DNA from: G963674665 sp963674665
GTDB lineage: Bacteria > Desulfobacterota > Desulfovibrionia > Desulfovibrionales > Desulfovibrionaceae
DNA: 64,000 nucleotides
NCBI GenBank assembly: GCA_963674665.2
Contig: CAXXPL010000014.1
Span: 1 to 64,000, forward strand
Direction: 5' to 3'
The position numbers and the translations under genes were made by a program. The notes under the pieces are model-generated. The model was not told where the DNA came from, did not search any database, and saw nothing but the letters and a program-made list of their open reading frames with translations. This document shows positions 54,572 to 62,955 of the stretch, piece after piece; positions within the stretch are counted from its first letter, which is position 1, and each line of letters starts with the position of its first letter.

Positions 54572-54603
54572 AAAGGGTTACATCATTTCTGATGTAGCCC
54601 TTT
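54572..54603 (+). terminator. Terminator after the GntR gene
   Basis: A 14-base stem AAAGGGTTACATCA pairing with TGATGTAGCCCTTT (one G-T pair) and a 4-base loop, 28 bases after the stop codon. The T-run is short. Confidence 0.75.
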
Positions 54604-54789
54604 GAAATTTCTACTGAGCCGTGCCGGACTTGAGCCAGTGACTTTTTGCTGAAAAGGCGGTTCCATCAAAAAGCATACTTCTCACTTTATGCCAGCGTAT
54701 TGGGGGGAGAACTGAGCTCTTTCCCGTTGCTTGTGTGCGCGCCCTTCCTTCAGTCTTCCCACAGGTACGAAATGATCCGAAGAATCGTG

Positions 54790-55400
54790 TGATTACATTT
54801 GCTGTCAACGGAAGTCCCCGAAAGGACATGAATACGGCGACGCTTCTGCAATCCGCGCTGGAAAGCGCTTGAGGTACCGGTCAGGACGGATCCGTGAAAA
54901 TCGAACTCATCCATTTGTGCTACTATGACCACAAGGGCTGTCTCAGTTGTATGGAGTGCAAACGCCTTGGCGGTTCGAGCTATGGAAAATGCGCCATCGA
55001 TGACAGCCTTTCCCCGGTATTGGGGCGCCTTCTCGAAGCGGACGGCATTGTTTTCTGAAGTCCCATTTATCTAAGCCAAATAACGGAAAGGCTGCACTCC
55101 GTCTTTGAGCGTCTCCTGTTTTCGAATTGCGCGTACAATGTGAACCGCAGTTCACTGGCTTCCCAAAAAATGCCTACGGCGTTCATTTATGCGATGAACA
55201 ACAAGCGGCAAATGGAGGAATGGGCTACCGGGAGAGCCTGGGACCCATTGAATCGTTCGTTGAACGGGTGTTTACAAAGCCTCAGATCCTGTATGCCTAC
55301 GACATCTACCAGGTCAAAGATTACTCCAAATATAAGATCGAATGCTTTTCCGAAGTTGACAAGGCCGGACAGGAAGCATCACAATTCCCAAAGAATTGCC
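54790..55400 (+). pseudogene. Decayed flavodoxin/iron-sulfur-flavoprotein-type gene
   Basis: Blocks recognisable as an NADPH-dependent FMN reductase-type flavoprotein: FAVNGSPRKDMNTATLLQSA, GCLSCMECKRLGGSSYGKC, LSPVLGRLLEADGIVF and SPIYLSQITERLHSVFERLL, then KMPTAFIYAMNN. They are interrupted by two in-frame stops (after SALESA and after ADGIVF) and frameshifts, so no intact product. The later blocks (YAYDIYQVKDYSKYKIECFS) lie in another frame up to about 55390. The Cys motif resembles iron-sulfur flavoproteins. Confidence 0.75.
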
Positions 55401-55576
55401 AAGCAGCATGCACCATTGGCGCATCAATGGTCACTTCGCGGAATGTGCCTCGACAATCTCGGATGGTGTCCGGCGCAACAAGCTGAAAACGGACAAAAGC
55501 CCGCTTCCGGCAGCACTCTTTCCAATGTTCCGGGTACTTCCTTTGACAAACGGGACCAGTTGCCTCGCAAAAGAAA

Positions 55577-55606
55577 AAGCCCCTACAGCTTGTGACTGTA
55601 AGGGCT
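55577..55606 (-). terminator. Terminator of tRNA-Lys
   Basis: On the minus strand AAGCCCTTACAGTC pairs with the downstream GCTGTAGGGGCTT followed by TTTTCTTTT; about 10 bases after the tRNA 3' end. Confidence 0.8.
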
Positions 55607-55615
55607 TGATATTCT

Positions 55616-55691
55616 TGGTGGGCCGTACTGGTCTCGAACCAGTGACTCTCTGCTTAAAAGGCAGATACTCTACCAACTGAGTTAACGGCCC
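55616..55691 (-). tRNA. tRNA-Lys (anticodon UUU)
   Basis: 76 bases on the minus strand. Acceptor GGGCCGT/ACGGCCC, D-arm ACTC/GAGT, anticodon stem TCTGC/GCAGA with loop CTTTTAA, T-arm ACTGG/CCAGT around TTCGAGA, discriminator A and encoded CCA. A TTGACA/TAATAT promoter lies upstream. Confidence 0.97.
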
Positions 55692-55707
55692 GCAAATGGA
55701 AAACGAG

Positions 55708-55737
55708 ATATTAGTCGCAGAAAAAGTCTTCTGTCAA
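55708..55737 (-). promoter_or_regulatory. Sigma70 promoter of tRNA-Lys
   Basis: On the minus strand: perfect -35 TTGACA (55737-55732), 18-base spacer, -10 TAATAT (55713-55708), about 17 bases before the mature tRNA. Confidence 0.8.
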
Positions 55738-55865
55738 CACAAAAACGGCCCTGCGGCCCATTTTCCTGCCCCCTGCCCTGTAATCTCGCATCAGGCCGTG
55801 ATGTTTGAAACTATTGTTCTGTTATCGTCATCCGTACGGCAGGAAATACGATTATCCAGTCGAGC

Positions 55866-56789
55866 CTAGTCGCAGTCCTCCTGGCCCGAAGAGCCCTCTG
55901 TACAGCCGCTGAAGCCGCCGGCGCCTCCGGAGGGTATCACGGGATTTCCGGCGCTGTCCGAGCCGCTGGACTTGGCCAGCCCGTAGGACACTATGACAGG
56001 GATGCGCTTCGCCCCCATGCGGAGAAGGGAGAGCTTGTTCCTGAACAGGCGCAGCCTGAATCGGATGCGGTCCATTCTGGTTGTATGGGGCTGGGGAGAC
56101 TGGGGGGTGTTCAGCACGTGGTTGAACGCCTTTGCAAAGGGGCCGCCCTTGGTCAGCTCCTGGTCCAGGGCCAAAAGGATGTCCTGGTCGGCCTCGTTCT
56201 CCGCGATGGGGAAAAAGGCGATGTTGCTTTCGCCATTTGCTGTGAGCCGTTTCACCGCCTCACGGCAAGCCTGGCAGCTGGGTGAGAAGTACAGGCGCAC
56301 GGGTGCCTGCTCGCTCCCCCGTATGACCCAGGGGCCGATCATCTCGCTCCCCAAAGCAAAGACATTGGGCGAGAACAGGATGAGCCAGATACAGGCAAGG
56401 GTGATTGGCGCCTTGCCCATGCTATTGGTGTACACGGCCAGGGACAGGAGCAGGCCCAGGAATATGAGCCCCACGATCATGCAGTTCACGCAGGGAGCGC
56501 TGGCCGCCATCCAGGCCACGAACACGCAGTCCCCTGCCAGGGCCAGAAAGGCGCCCCAAAAGGCGAGCCACCCCGCGCCGAAGAGCATGGCAAGGGCCAG
56601 GATGGCAAAGGTGCCCGCACCCCACCACCAGAGTGAGAACCCGAAGAGCGCCACGTCCTTGTACAGGTTGCAGCCCTGGGTCACACACAGGCCGTCGGCA
56701 CCTCCCAATTGCGCGGCGATACAGAAAATCAAGCCGCTGAGGGCAATGATGAGAGGCTGCAGCAGCTGTTTGGGTGATGTCTTGTCCAT
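55866..56789 (-). CDS. VKOR-like membrane protein with thioredoxin-like C-terminal domain
   Basis: 307 residues from the ATG at 56789, chosen because GGAG lies 9 bases upstream; the frame is open to 56897. About five membrane helices contain the cysteine pattern of vitamin K epoxide reductase homologues: CVTQGCNLYKD on a loop and CVNCMIVGLIFLG as the redox centre. After the helices comes a domain with LYFSPSCQACREAVKRLTAN, a thioredoxin-like Cys pair. A Gly/Ser-rich tail ends with three more residues of Cys. This combination would support disulfide formation or thiol relay in the envelope. Overall similarity is pattern-based. Confidence 0.65.
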   Translation of the reverse strand: MDKTSPKQLLQPLIIALSGLIFCIAAQLGGADGLCVTQGCNLYKDVALFGFSLWWWGAGTFAILALAMLFGAGWLAFWGAFLALAGDCVFVAWMAASAPCVNCMIVGLIFLGLLLSLAVYTNSMGKAPITLACIWLILFSPNVFALGSEMIGPWVIRGSEQAPVRLYFSPSCQACREAVKRLTANGESNIAFFPIAENEADQDILLALDQELTKGGPFAKAFNHVLNTPQSPQPHTTRMDRIRFRLRLFRNKLSLLRMGAKRIPVIVSYGLAKSSGSDSAGNPVIPSGGAGGFSGCTEGSSGQEDCD

Positions 56790-57592
56790 GAGTACAATCT
56801 CCATGGTTACGGATAGTTGGACGGCAATGTTAGCATCAAGCAGGGAACAGGACAAGAGGGCGTACCCTGTCTCGCTCCATGGCTTTTTTTCATGCAAAGG
56901 TTTTGCTACAATTGCGTGAGATGGAAAGCCAGGGAAAAAGAGACAGATGCCAGAGCGCCCTTGTGTCGTTCCTGGTATGAAGTCGGCAAGCCATGGATCC
57001 CGATGCTCCAGGGAAGACAGGGTGGTTTTTTCATTCCGTGGGCGTATGCCCCATGCTTTTCCCTGGCCTGTTCCATTGCAGCGAGCTCGTTGCTCCTTGT
57101 CGGGTGAAGGCTGTGTGGTTCATGTTGTGGTCTCGTTGCCTTCAGGGATCGCCCAATCCGCCAGGTGCGATTCATGGGAGTCATGGCCCACCCCGGTCCA
57201 CGGACTTCCCTCCGGAGCCGGATCAGGTATGCCTGTTCCAGGGTCGTTATATTGAAGAGGTGATCATTGGCAACAAGAGCCTGAATTGTACGCATGCGTT
57301 TTTCGAAGCACCCCTGTTGCGATTGTGGTTCGCGCTACGCTGTTGTGCGACGCGCGCAATTCATTGGCTTGGACGGGTTTGAGTGATGTGGAATGGCGAT
57401 TCGGCTAATTGATTGCTAGGGGCGTATGGTGCCGGGCGTGAGTTTGAAAGCATGTGAAATTTAAATAGAAGTGCTAAATTGGATCTGGTACCGTCATATT
57501 GCGGTTTTGTTGCGGAATTTCGAGTCCGAACCTCACTCCGGCATTGGGCGGCTGAAAGCAGTTCTGTTGGGAGTTGTTCTGGAACGCTCCCA
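56790..57592. other. Intergenic region, no convincing gene
   Basis: About 800 bases. Several open frames exist on both strands, but none has protein-like composition with a good start. I see no clear gene or RNA. Confidence 0.35.
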
Positions 57593-57683
57593 TAGAGCAT
57601 TTAACGCTTGAAATGCTTATTCAACGGCTGGCAAAGCCAGCCTATAAGCATTTCGCAGCAAGGATTTACAGGTAAATGCTCTA
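57593..57683. repeat. 91-base nested palindrome (MITE-like)
   Basis: Three nested pairs of arms: TAGAGCATTTA with TAAATGCTCTA at the ends, GAAATGCTTAT with ATAAGCATTTC inside, and GGCTGGC with GCCAGCC at the centre. Terminal and internal arms share AGCATTT/AAATGCT. This compact design is typical of dispersed non-autonomous repeats or of a folded RNA. No clear target duplication. Confidence 0.7.
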
Positions 57684-57715
57684 GTACGTCCCAGTCCTGG
57701 GATGTCTTGGGCGTT

Positions 57716-57812
57716 CACGCACAGAGGCTGTGGGCGCTGAAGGGAAGCCCGTACCCCCTGGAGCCGCGAGGAAAAGTACTCGGGTAATAGGGGGGCGAAC
57801 CTTTCTGTGGGC
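57716..57812 (+). ncRNA. Possible structured RNA (unassigned)
   Basis: Predicted by eye: stem CACAGA/TCTGTG (57720-57725 with 57804-57809) encloses an apical hairpin CCCCCT/AGGGGG (57754-57759 with 57789-57794) and an inner GAG/CTC stem. A long rod with internal bulges recalls 6S-type RNAs, but no conserved 6S sequence is certain. Could also be plain leader RNA of the next gene. Confidence 0.25.
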
Positions 57813-57910
57813 TGGAAGTCTCAACTGGTGTATGCTGCCCTGCAGAGACCATGGTGGAAGATTGTGGGTGCGACGCAGGTAATGGCAACCTTTGTCACAA
57901 GGTAGTGAAC

Positions 57911-58864
57911 ATGCGAGTTAGGTTTTGGGGTGTGCGGGGGTCCGCATCGCCGTCGTTGACCGCCGCCACCATACGCGTGAAGATAGAGAGAGCCTTGCGG
58001 CGAGCCTTGAAGGCCGGAATCACCTCCGAGGACGACGTCCCGGGATTTATCCGCTCCCTGCCCTTTGCCATCCAGGGAACCTATGGGACCAACACGCCTT
58101 GCGTCGAGGTGGATATCGGGGGCGAGGAGTACTTCGTATGCGACGCGGGACTCGGCCTCCGGGACTTCGGCAACGCTGTATACGCGGCCCGCTCCGGCAG
58201 CGTGGGCGCGGTGTTCCACCTCGTCCTCTCCCACATGCATTGGGACCATATCCAGGGGCTGCCCTTTTTCCTCCCCGCCTATCAACCAGGCAACAGGATC
58301 ATCATCTACGGTTGCCACGAAAACATCGAACAGGCCCTGGTGCAGCAGCAAAAGGCGCCCTTTTTCCCGGTCCCGCTCTACGAGGTAGGCGCCTTGGTGG
58401 AGTTCGTGCAGTTGAGACCCGGCGAGACCTATCTCATCAACAATATGGAGGTCACGCCCCTGCGGCAGCGACACCCGGGCGCCTCCTACGCCTACCGGCT
58501 GGACTGCGACGGCAAGCGGGTCGTGTATGCCACTGATTGCGAACACCACCTCACGCCCGCGGGGCATGACCGCTCCTTTGTCCATTTCATCAAGAACTCG
58601 GACCTGCTCATCCTGGACGCCCAGTATGACTTTGCCAGCTCCCATACAGTTAAAAAGGACTGGGGGCACTCCAGCAACGTGGTCGCGGTGGAGATGGCCA
58701 AAGAGGCGGGAGTGAAGCGCCTGTGCCTGTTCCACCACGAGCCCACAGACGACAAGGCCCTGGATGCTTTTTTCTACCAGACCCAGAGTTATGCGGAGAT
58801 TCACAAGCCCGATGTTGCGCTTGCCCTGTGCATGGCCTATGACGGCCTGGAAGTCAGCATTTGA
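57911..58864 (+). CDS. Metallo-beta-lactamase-fold hydrolase
   Basis: 317 residues from the ATG at 57911 (MRVRFWGVRGSAS), with AAGG upstream; the frame is open to 57851. Here the metal motif is complete: LSHMHWDHIQGLPFF. Further ligands are in VVYATDCEH and LILDAQYD, and WGHSS near residue 256. GTNTPCVEVDIGG is typical of the PhnP/cyclic-phosphodiesterase-like group of this fold. The substrate is unknown. It ends 34 bases before a secreted HlyD-like protein gene in the same direction. Confidence 0.85.
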   Translation: MRVRFWGVRGSASPSLTAATIRVKIERALRRALKAGITSEDDVPGFIRSLPFAIQGTYGTNTPCVEVDIGGEEYFVCDAGLGLRDFGNAVYAARSGSVGAVFHLVLSHMHWDHIQGLPFFLPAYQPGNRIIIYGCHENIEQALVQQQKAPFFPVPLYEVGALVEFVQLRPGETYLINNMEVTPLRQRHPGASYAYRLDCDGKRVVYATDCEHHLTPAGHDRSFVHFIKNSDLLILDAQYDFASSHTVKKDWGHSSNVVAVEMAKEAGVKRLCLFHHEPTDDKALDAFFYQTQSYAEIHKPDVALALCMAYDGLEVSI

Positions 58865-58898
58865 TAACTGTGCTCGTCAATTCCACCAGGTGTCCCCA

Positions 58899-59948
58899 AT
58901 GCGCGCTGTATTTCGGTTTCTTCTGATGGCCATGGCGTTTCTCGCCGCCACCACCTCCTGCCTTGCCGCCGGGAGCATGGCGGAGACGCGGGAGCTGGAG
59001 ATCTTCAGCCTCGAACCGGCCATGCGCGTGGAGACACTGAACGCCTACACCAGGGCGGACACATACATGAACCTGGTGAGCGAAGCCGCGGACAAGGTCA
59101 TCGAGGTCCGCGCCGACGTCGGGGAGCATATCCCGGAAGACGGTGTGTTCGCTGTACTGGACCCCACCTTCATGCAGATCGACCTTGATCAGCTGGACGC
59201 CGAGGAAAAGCGCCTCGAATCCAGCAGGAAGTATTATCTCACCGAGGCCAGGCGGTACCGGAACCTGGTGGCCAGTCGACATTCCGACCAGTCCTCCCTG
59301 GACAAGCTCGAACACAGCCTGGAGCAGTATCAGATCCAGATCGCGGAGTTGCACCTGCGAAGGGCGGAACTGCGGGAAAAACTCAGGCGCTACACCATCA
59401 TCGCGCCCAAGGGTTACACCGTCATCGAACGGTATGTGGAGCCGGGCGAGTGGGTTACCGTGGGACAGAAACTCGCACGCCTCGGCGACTATCAGACCCT
59501 GGTGGCGCCTTTTGCCCTGGATCCGCTGCAGTACCAGTGGCTCAAGGCCAACCAGGGGGCATTGACGCTGCGCGCCTCGGGAGGGTATGGACGCCCCCCG
59601 ATACAGGTGCCTGCGCGGCTCAAACAGGTTTCCCCGGCCTTTGACGAGGAGACCAGGAAGATAAACGTGGAACTGTCCCTGAGCCCCGAAGCCCTGGAAG
59701 CCCGTGGAGGCCTGCACGTGGAACTGGACGTGAGTCTGCCGGACAGGGCCGGCACGTTCATCGCCCCTGCTTCGGCGGTGATCGAGCGTTATGAGGAGTT
59801 CTGGCTGATGCGCCCCGACAGTTCCATGGTCAAGGTCGTTCTCCTGGGACCCGATCCCGGGGGTGGAAAACGCATAAGCGCGCCGGAGCTGCAAGCCGGG
59901 GAGCGCTTCCTGCTCGACCCGGCGCAACTCAAGGAAGCAAAACCTTAA
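58899..59948 (+). CDS. Secreted HlyD-like adaptor protein
   Basis: 349 residues from the ATG at 58899. A cleavable signal peptide (MRAVFRFLLMAMAFLAATTS, then CLAAG) is followed by a short barrel half (VIEVRADVGEHIPEDGVFAV), a coiled coil (about 85-150), the second half (YTIIAPKGYTVIERYVEPGE) and a beta-barrel region. This is the layout of periplasmic efflux adaptors, here shorter than usual. No RND, ABC or MFS pump gene is adjacent, so its partner is unknown. The Cys at the end of the signal peptide could make it a lipoprotein. Confidence 0.75.
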   Translation: MRAVFRFLLMAMAFLAATTSCLAAGSMAETRELEIFSLEPAMRVETLNAYTRADTYMNLVSEAADKVIEVRADVGEHIPEDGVFAVLDPTFMQIDLDQLDAEEKRLESSRKYYLTEARRYRNLVASRHSDQSSLDKLEHSLEQYQIQIAELHLRRAELREKLRRYTIIAPKGYTVIERYVEPGEWVTVGQKLARLGDYQTLVAPFALDPLQYQWLKANQGALTLRASGGYGRPPIQVPARLKQVSPAFDEETRKINVELSLSPEALEARGGLHVELDVSLPDRAGTFIAPASAVIERYEEFWLMRPDSSMVKVVLLGPDPGGGKRISAPELQAGERFLLDPAQLKEAKP

Positions 59949-59974
59949 ACAGAGATCGTGAGCGGTACGAATTG

Positions 59975-61192
59975 ATGCGTGAACTTGTACTTCTGGAAAT
60001 ACGGGCCGAGGACAAGCCCGGCGTAGTGGCCGGTCTCGCCGCCACCCTGGCCAACTATGACGTGGACATCCTGGACATCGGCCAGGCCGTGATCCACGAT
60101 TCCCTGACCCTCGGCATCCTCATCCGCATTCCACCGGAGGCGGAGAGCGCCCCGGTTCTCAAGGAGCTTCTCTTTTCCGCCCATGAACTGGGCATAGAGC
60201 TGACCTTCTCCGCGGTCACCCAGGAGCACTATCAGCGTTGGGTCAGCGCCCAGGGGCGCCCCCGCTATATAGTTACCCTGCTGGGGCGGAAAATCGGCGG
60301 CAAGACGCTGCACGGTATCACCCGCGCCCTTGCGGACAACGGCATGAACATCGACGTCATCACCCGTCTCTCCGGGCGCGTGCCCCTCACTGAGCAGCAG
60401 CAGAACATGCGCAACGCCTGCGTGGAGTTCTCGGTTCGCGGCGAGCCCCGCGACAAGGCGGCGCTGCGCCGCGAGTTCATGGATATCGCCACAGGACAGG
60501 GCGTGGACATCGCCTTCCAGGAAGACAACGTGTTTCGCCGCAACCGCAGACTGGTGGTGTTCGACATGGATTCCACCCTGGTCCAGGTGGAGGTCATCGA
60601 CGAACTGGCCAAAAAGGCCGGGGTGGGCGACCAGGTTGCGGCCATCACCGAATCCGCCATGCGCGGCGAGCTGGATTTCAGGCAAAGCCTGAGGCACCGC
60701 CTGGCGCTGCTCAAGGGGCTGCCCGAGAGCAGCCTGGCCGAGGTGGCGGAGGAACTGCCCCTCTCCGATGGCGCTGAGCGGCTTATCCAGAACCTCAAAC
60801 GCTTCGGCTACAAGATCGCCATCCTCTCCGGCGGGTTCACCTATTTCGGCCGCAGGCTGCAGGAGCGCTTCGGCCTGGACTACGTATTCGCCAACGAGCT
60901 GGAGATCCGCGACGGCGTGGTCACCGGCCAGGTGGTGGGTGAGATCGTGGACGGTCAGAAAAAGGCCGACCTCCTGCAAGCCATCGCCCTGCAGGAGCGC
61001 ATAAGCCTGCAACAAGTCATCGCCGTTGGAGACGGAGCCAACGACCTGCCCATGCTCAACCTCGCGGGCCTGGGCATCGCCTTCCATGCCAAACCCAAGG
61101 TCAAGGAGGGCGCGGGGCACGCCATCTCCACCTTCGGCCTGGACAGCATCCTCTACCTCATAGGCGTCCGCGACCGCGATATCGTGGGGTAA
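59975..61192 (+). CDS. serB: Phosphoserine phosphatase with tandem ACT domains
   Basis: 405 residues from the ATG at 59975. Two ACT-like domains lie first (RELVLLEIRAEDKPGVVAGL and RYIVTLLGRKIGGKTLHGIT). A HAD phosphatase follows, with RRLVVFDMDSTLVQVEVIDE (nucleophile Asp near residue 197), AILSGGFTYFGRRL and VIAVGDGANDLPMLNLAGLG. It makes the last step of serine synthesis, and the ACT domains suggest amino-acid control. A 26-base gap separates it from the HlyD-like gene. Length and architecture match SerB of actinobacterial and deltaproteobacterial type. Confidence 0.93.
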   Translation: MRELVLLEIRAEDKPGVVAGLAATLANYDVDILDIGQAVIHDSLTLGILIRIPPEAESAPVLKELLFSAHELGIELTFSAVTQEHYQRWVSAQGRPRYIVTLLGRKIGGKTLHGITRALADNGMNIDVITRLSGRVPLTEQQQNMRNACVEFSVRGEPRDKAALRREFMDIATGQGVDIAFQEDNVFRRNRRLVVFDMDSTLVQVEVIDELAKKAGVGDQVAAITESAMRGELDFRQSLRHRLALLKGLPESSLAEVAEELPLSDGAERLIQNLKRFGYKIAILSGGFTYFGRRLQERFGLDYVFANELEIRDGVVTGQVVGEIVDGQKKADLLQAIALQERISLQQVIAVGDGANDLPMLNLAGLGIAFHAKPKVKEGAGHAISTFGLDSILYLIGVRDRDIVG

Positions 61193-61210
61193 AAGGATAG
61201 CGACGGGAAA

Positions 61211-61246
61211 AAAGGAAAAGCCTCTTGCAAAGAGGTTTTCCCCTTT
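61211..61246. terminator. Hairpin between serB and the hybrid kinase gene
   Basis: AAAGG.AAAA and CCTCT arms pair with AGAGG TTTT.CC.TTT around GCAA. It lies between convergent genes and could end both transcripts. Confidence 0.55.
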
Positions 61247-61284
61247 GGAAATTTTAATGCCTGGAATTGATTAGTGGTTTTTTC

Positions 61285-62955
61285 TCAATGCGCGGCTGAA
61301 CTCGTCATCACGGCTTCTATGGTCTCGAGCAGCGTGTCCACTTCGTAAGGCTTGAGCAGGTAGGCGTCGAACCTGGCGTCCTGGCTGCGGGGCGTTTCCG
61401 GTTCCTGGACAGTGAGGGCCACCATGGGGATCTCCGGATTTAGACCGGGAACCATCCCTTCGCGAATGCGCCGCGCGGCCTCCAGGGCGTTGCCGCCGGG
61501 CAACTGCAGGTCCATGAGCACGATGTCCACGTTCTCGCGCTCCAGCAGTTTGAGGGATTTGTGTCCGTCCTCGGCCAGAAGCACGTCATGCCCCGCTATG
61601 TGCAGCATTCGTTTGGTGAATATGCGGCTCACGGGCTCGTCCTCCACCAGCAGTATGCGCAGGGCAGGGCCGATGGTGTCTCCCTTTGAGGGGGGCGTGG
61701 CCTGTGATTCGTTGTCCCATGCCATGGAGTCGGCCTTGTTCATCCTGACGGTGAAGTAGAAGGAGCTTCCGCGCCCGGCCAGGCTTTCCACCCAGATTTC
61801 CCCGCCCATCATCTGAACCAGCTCCCTGGTGATCGCCAGTCCCAGCCCCGTGCCTCCGTATTTCTTGGTCAGATAGTGCTCTCCCAGGGTGAAGCTGTCG
61901 AAAATGCTCTCTATCTTGTCGTTGGCAATGCCGATCCCGGTGTCGCTAACCTGGCAGAGCAGCGTGATGGAGGCGCCGCTGTCGTTATCGCTGTTGCCGG
62001 GCGCCAGGGACACACGGGCGCGAATATCCCCCTGCTCGGTGAATTTGATAGCGTTGTCCAGGACATTGAGCAGTACCTGTTTGAACCTGAAGGCGTCGCC
62101 GCTGACCTCATGGGGGACGCTGTCCTCCACCACGGCCTCGAAGCGGAGACCCTTTTCCCTGGCCTGGTTGCCCGCGGTGAGGATCAGGGGCTGAAGCGCA
62201 TCCCGCAACACAAAGGGGCGTTGCCGGATGTCCAGGCGGTTGGCCTGGATGGTGGAGAGGTCCAGGAGGTTGGAGATGATGTTCAGCAGCTCGTTGGACG
62301 AGTCCAGGATCAGCCCGAGGAAATGTTTCTGCTCGTCGTTGGGGTGGGTCTTGTACAGCATCTGGGCCATGCCGGTGATGGCGTTGAGTGGCGTGCGCAG
62401 CTCGTGGCTCATGTTGGCGAGGAATTGCGACTTGGCCATGCTGGCGGATTCCGCCGCCTCCTTGGCGGTCCGGAGTTCCAGTTCGGCGCGCTTGCGCTCC
62501 TCGATCTCGGCCTGCAGCTCCCGGGTGCGCTCCCGTACTTCGGCCTCCAGGCGCTGGCGCATCTGCTTGCTTTGCCGCCGGTTTACCGCGCGTTCCAGGG
62601 CGTTCTCCACAGCCTTGGACAGTTCGTCGAGGTCCTCCAGGGGCTTGATCAGGTAGTCCCAGGCACCTCTACGCAGGGATTCCACGGCCTGACGCAGGGA
62701 TTTTGATCCGGATACCACGATGACAGGGGTGTCAGGGGCCTCCACGGCGAGGACACCCAGGACATCGATGCCGCTCATGCCCGGCAGTCCCAGGTCGAGA
62801 AGCACGCAATCCGGGCGTTCCCTGTTGAACACCTCCATCCCGGCCGCGCCGTTGTCGGCCTGGAATACCTGGTATCCTCGTTCCTGGAGGTCCTGTGCCA
62901 GAAGTTGCCGCAGGGAGGGATCGTCTTCGATAGTAAGCAGTTTGATTGTACGCAT
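61285..62955 (-). CDS. Hybrid two-component protein: receiver, histidine kinase, receiver
   Basis: 556 residues from the ATG at 62955. First receiver (about 5-120) with phosphoacceptor Asp in CVLLDLGLPGMSGIDV. A coiled coil (about 125-175) leads to the kinase with H-box FLANMSHELRTPLNAITGMA (His near 188), N-box NVLDNAIKFTEQ, G1 DTGIGIAND and G2 GGTGLGLAITRELVQM. The second receiver (about 425-545) has Asp in DIVLMDLQLPGGNALE. There are no membrane segments, so it is a soluble phosphorelay protein taking input from another kinase. No output domain. Confidence 0.94.
   Translation of the reverse strand: MRTIKLLTIEDDPSLRQLLAQDLQERGYQVFQADNGAAGMEVFNRERPDCVLLDLGLPGMSGIDVLGVLAVEAPDTPVIVVSGSKSLRQAVESLRRGAWDYLIKPLEDLDELSKAVENALERAVNRRQSKQMRQRLEAEVRERTRELQAEIEERKRAELELRTAKEAAESASMAKSQFLANMSHELRTPLNAITGMAQMLYKTHPNDEQKHFLGLILDSSNELLNIISNLLDLSTIQANRLDIRQRPFVLRDALQPLILTAGNQAREKGLRFEAVVEDSVPHEVSGDAFRFKQVLLNVLDNAIKFTEQGDIRARVSLAPGNSDNDSGASITLLCQVSDTGIGIANDKIESIFDSFTLGEHYLTKKYGGTGLGLAITRELVQMMGGEIWVESLAGRGSSFYFTVRMNKADSMAWDNESQATPPSKGDTIGPALRILLVEDEPVSRIFTKRMLHIAGHDVLLAEDGHKSLKLLERENVDIVLMDLQLPGGNALEAARRIREGMVPGLNPEIPMVALTVQEPETPRSQDARFDAYLLKPYEVDTLLETIEAVMTSSAAH

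Noticed and set aside
56906..57382. Overlapping open frames of about 130 codons on both strands
   Set aside because: No protein-like pattern, no start signals, and both strands equally open; treated as non-coding.
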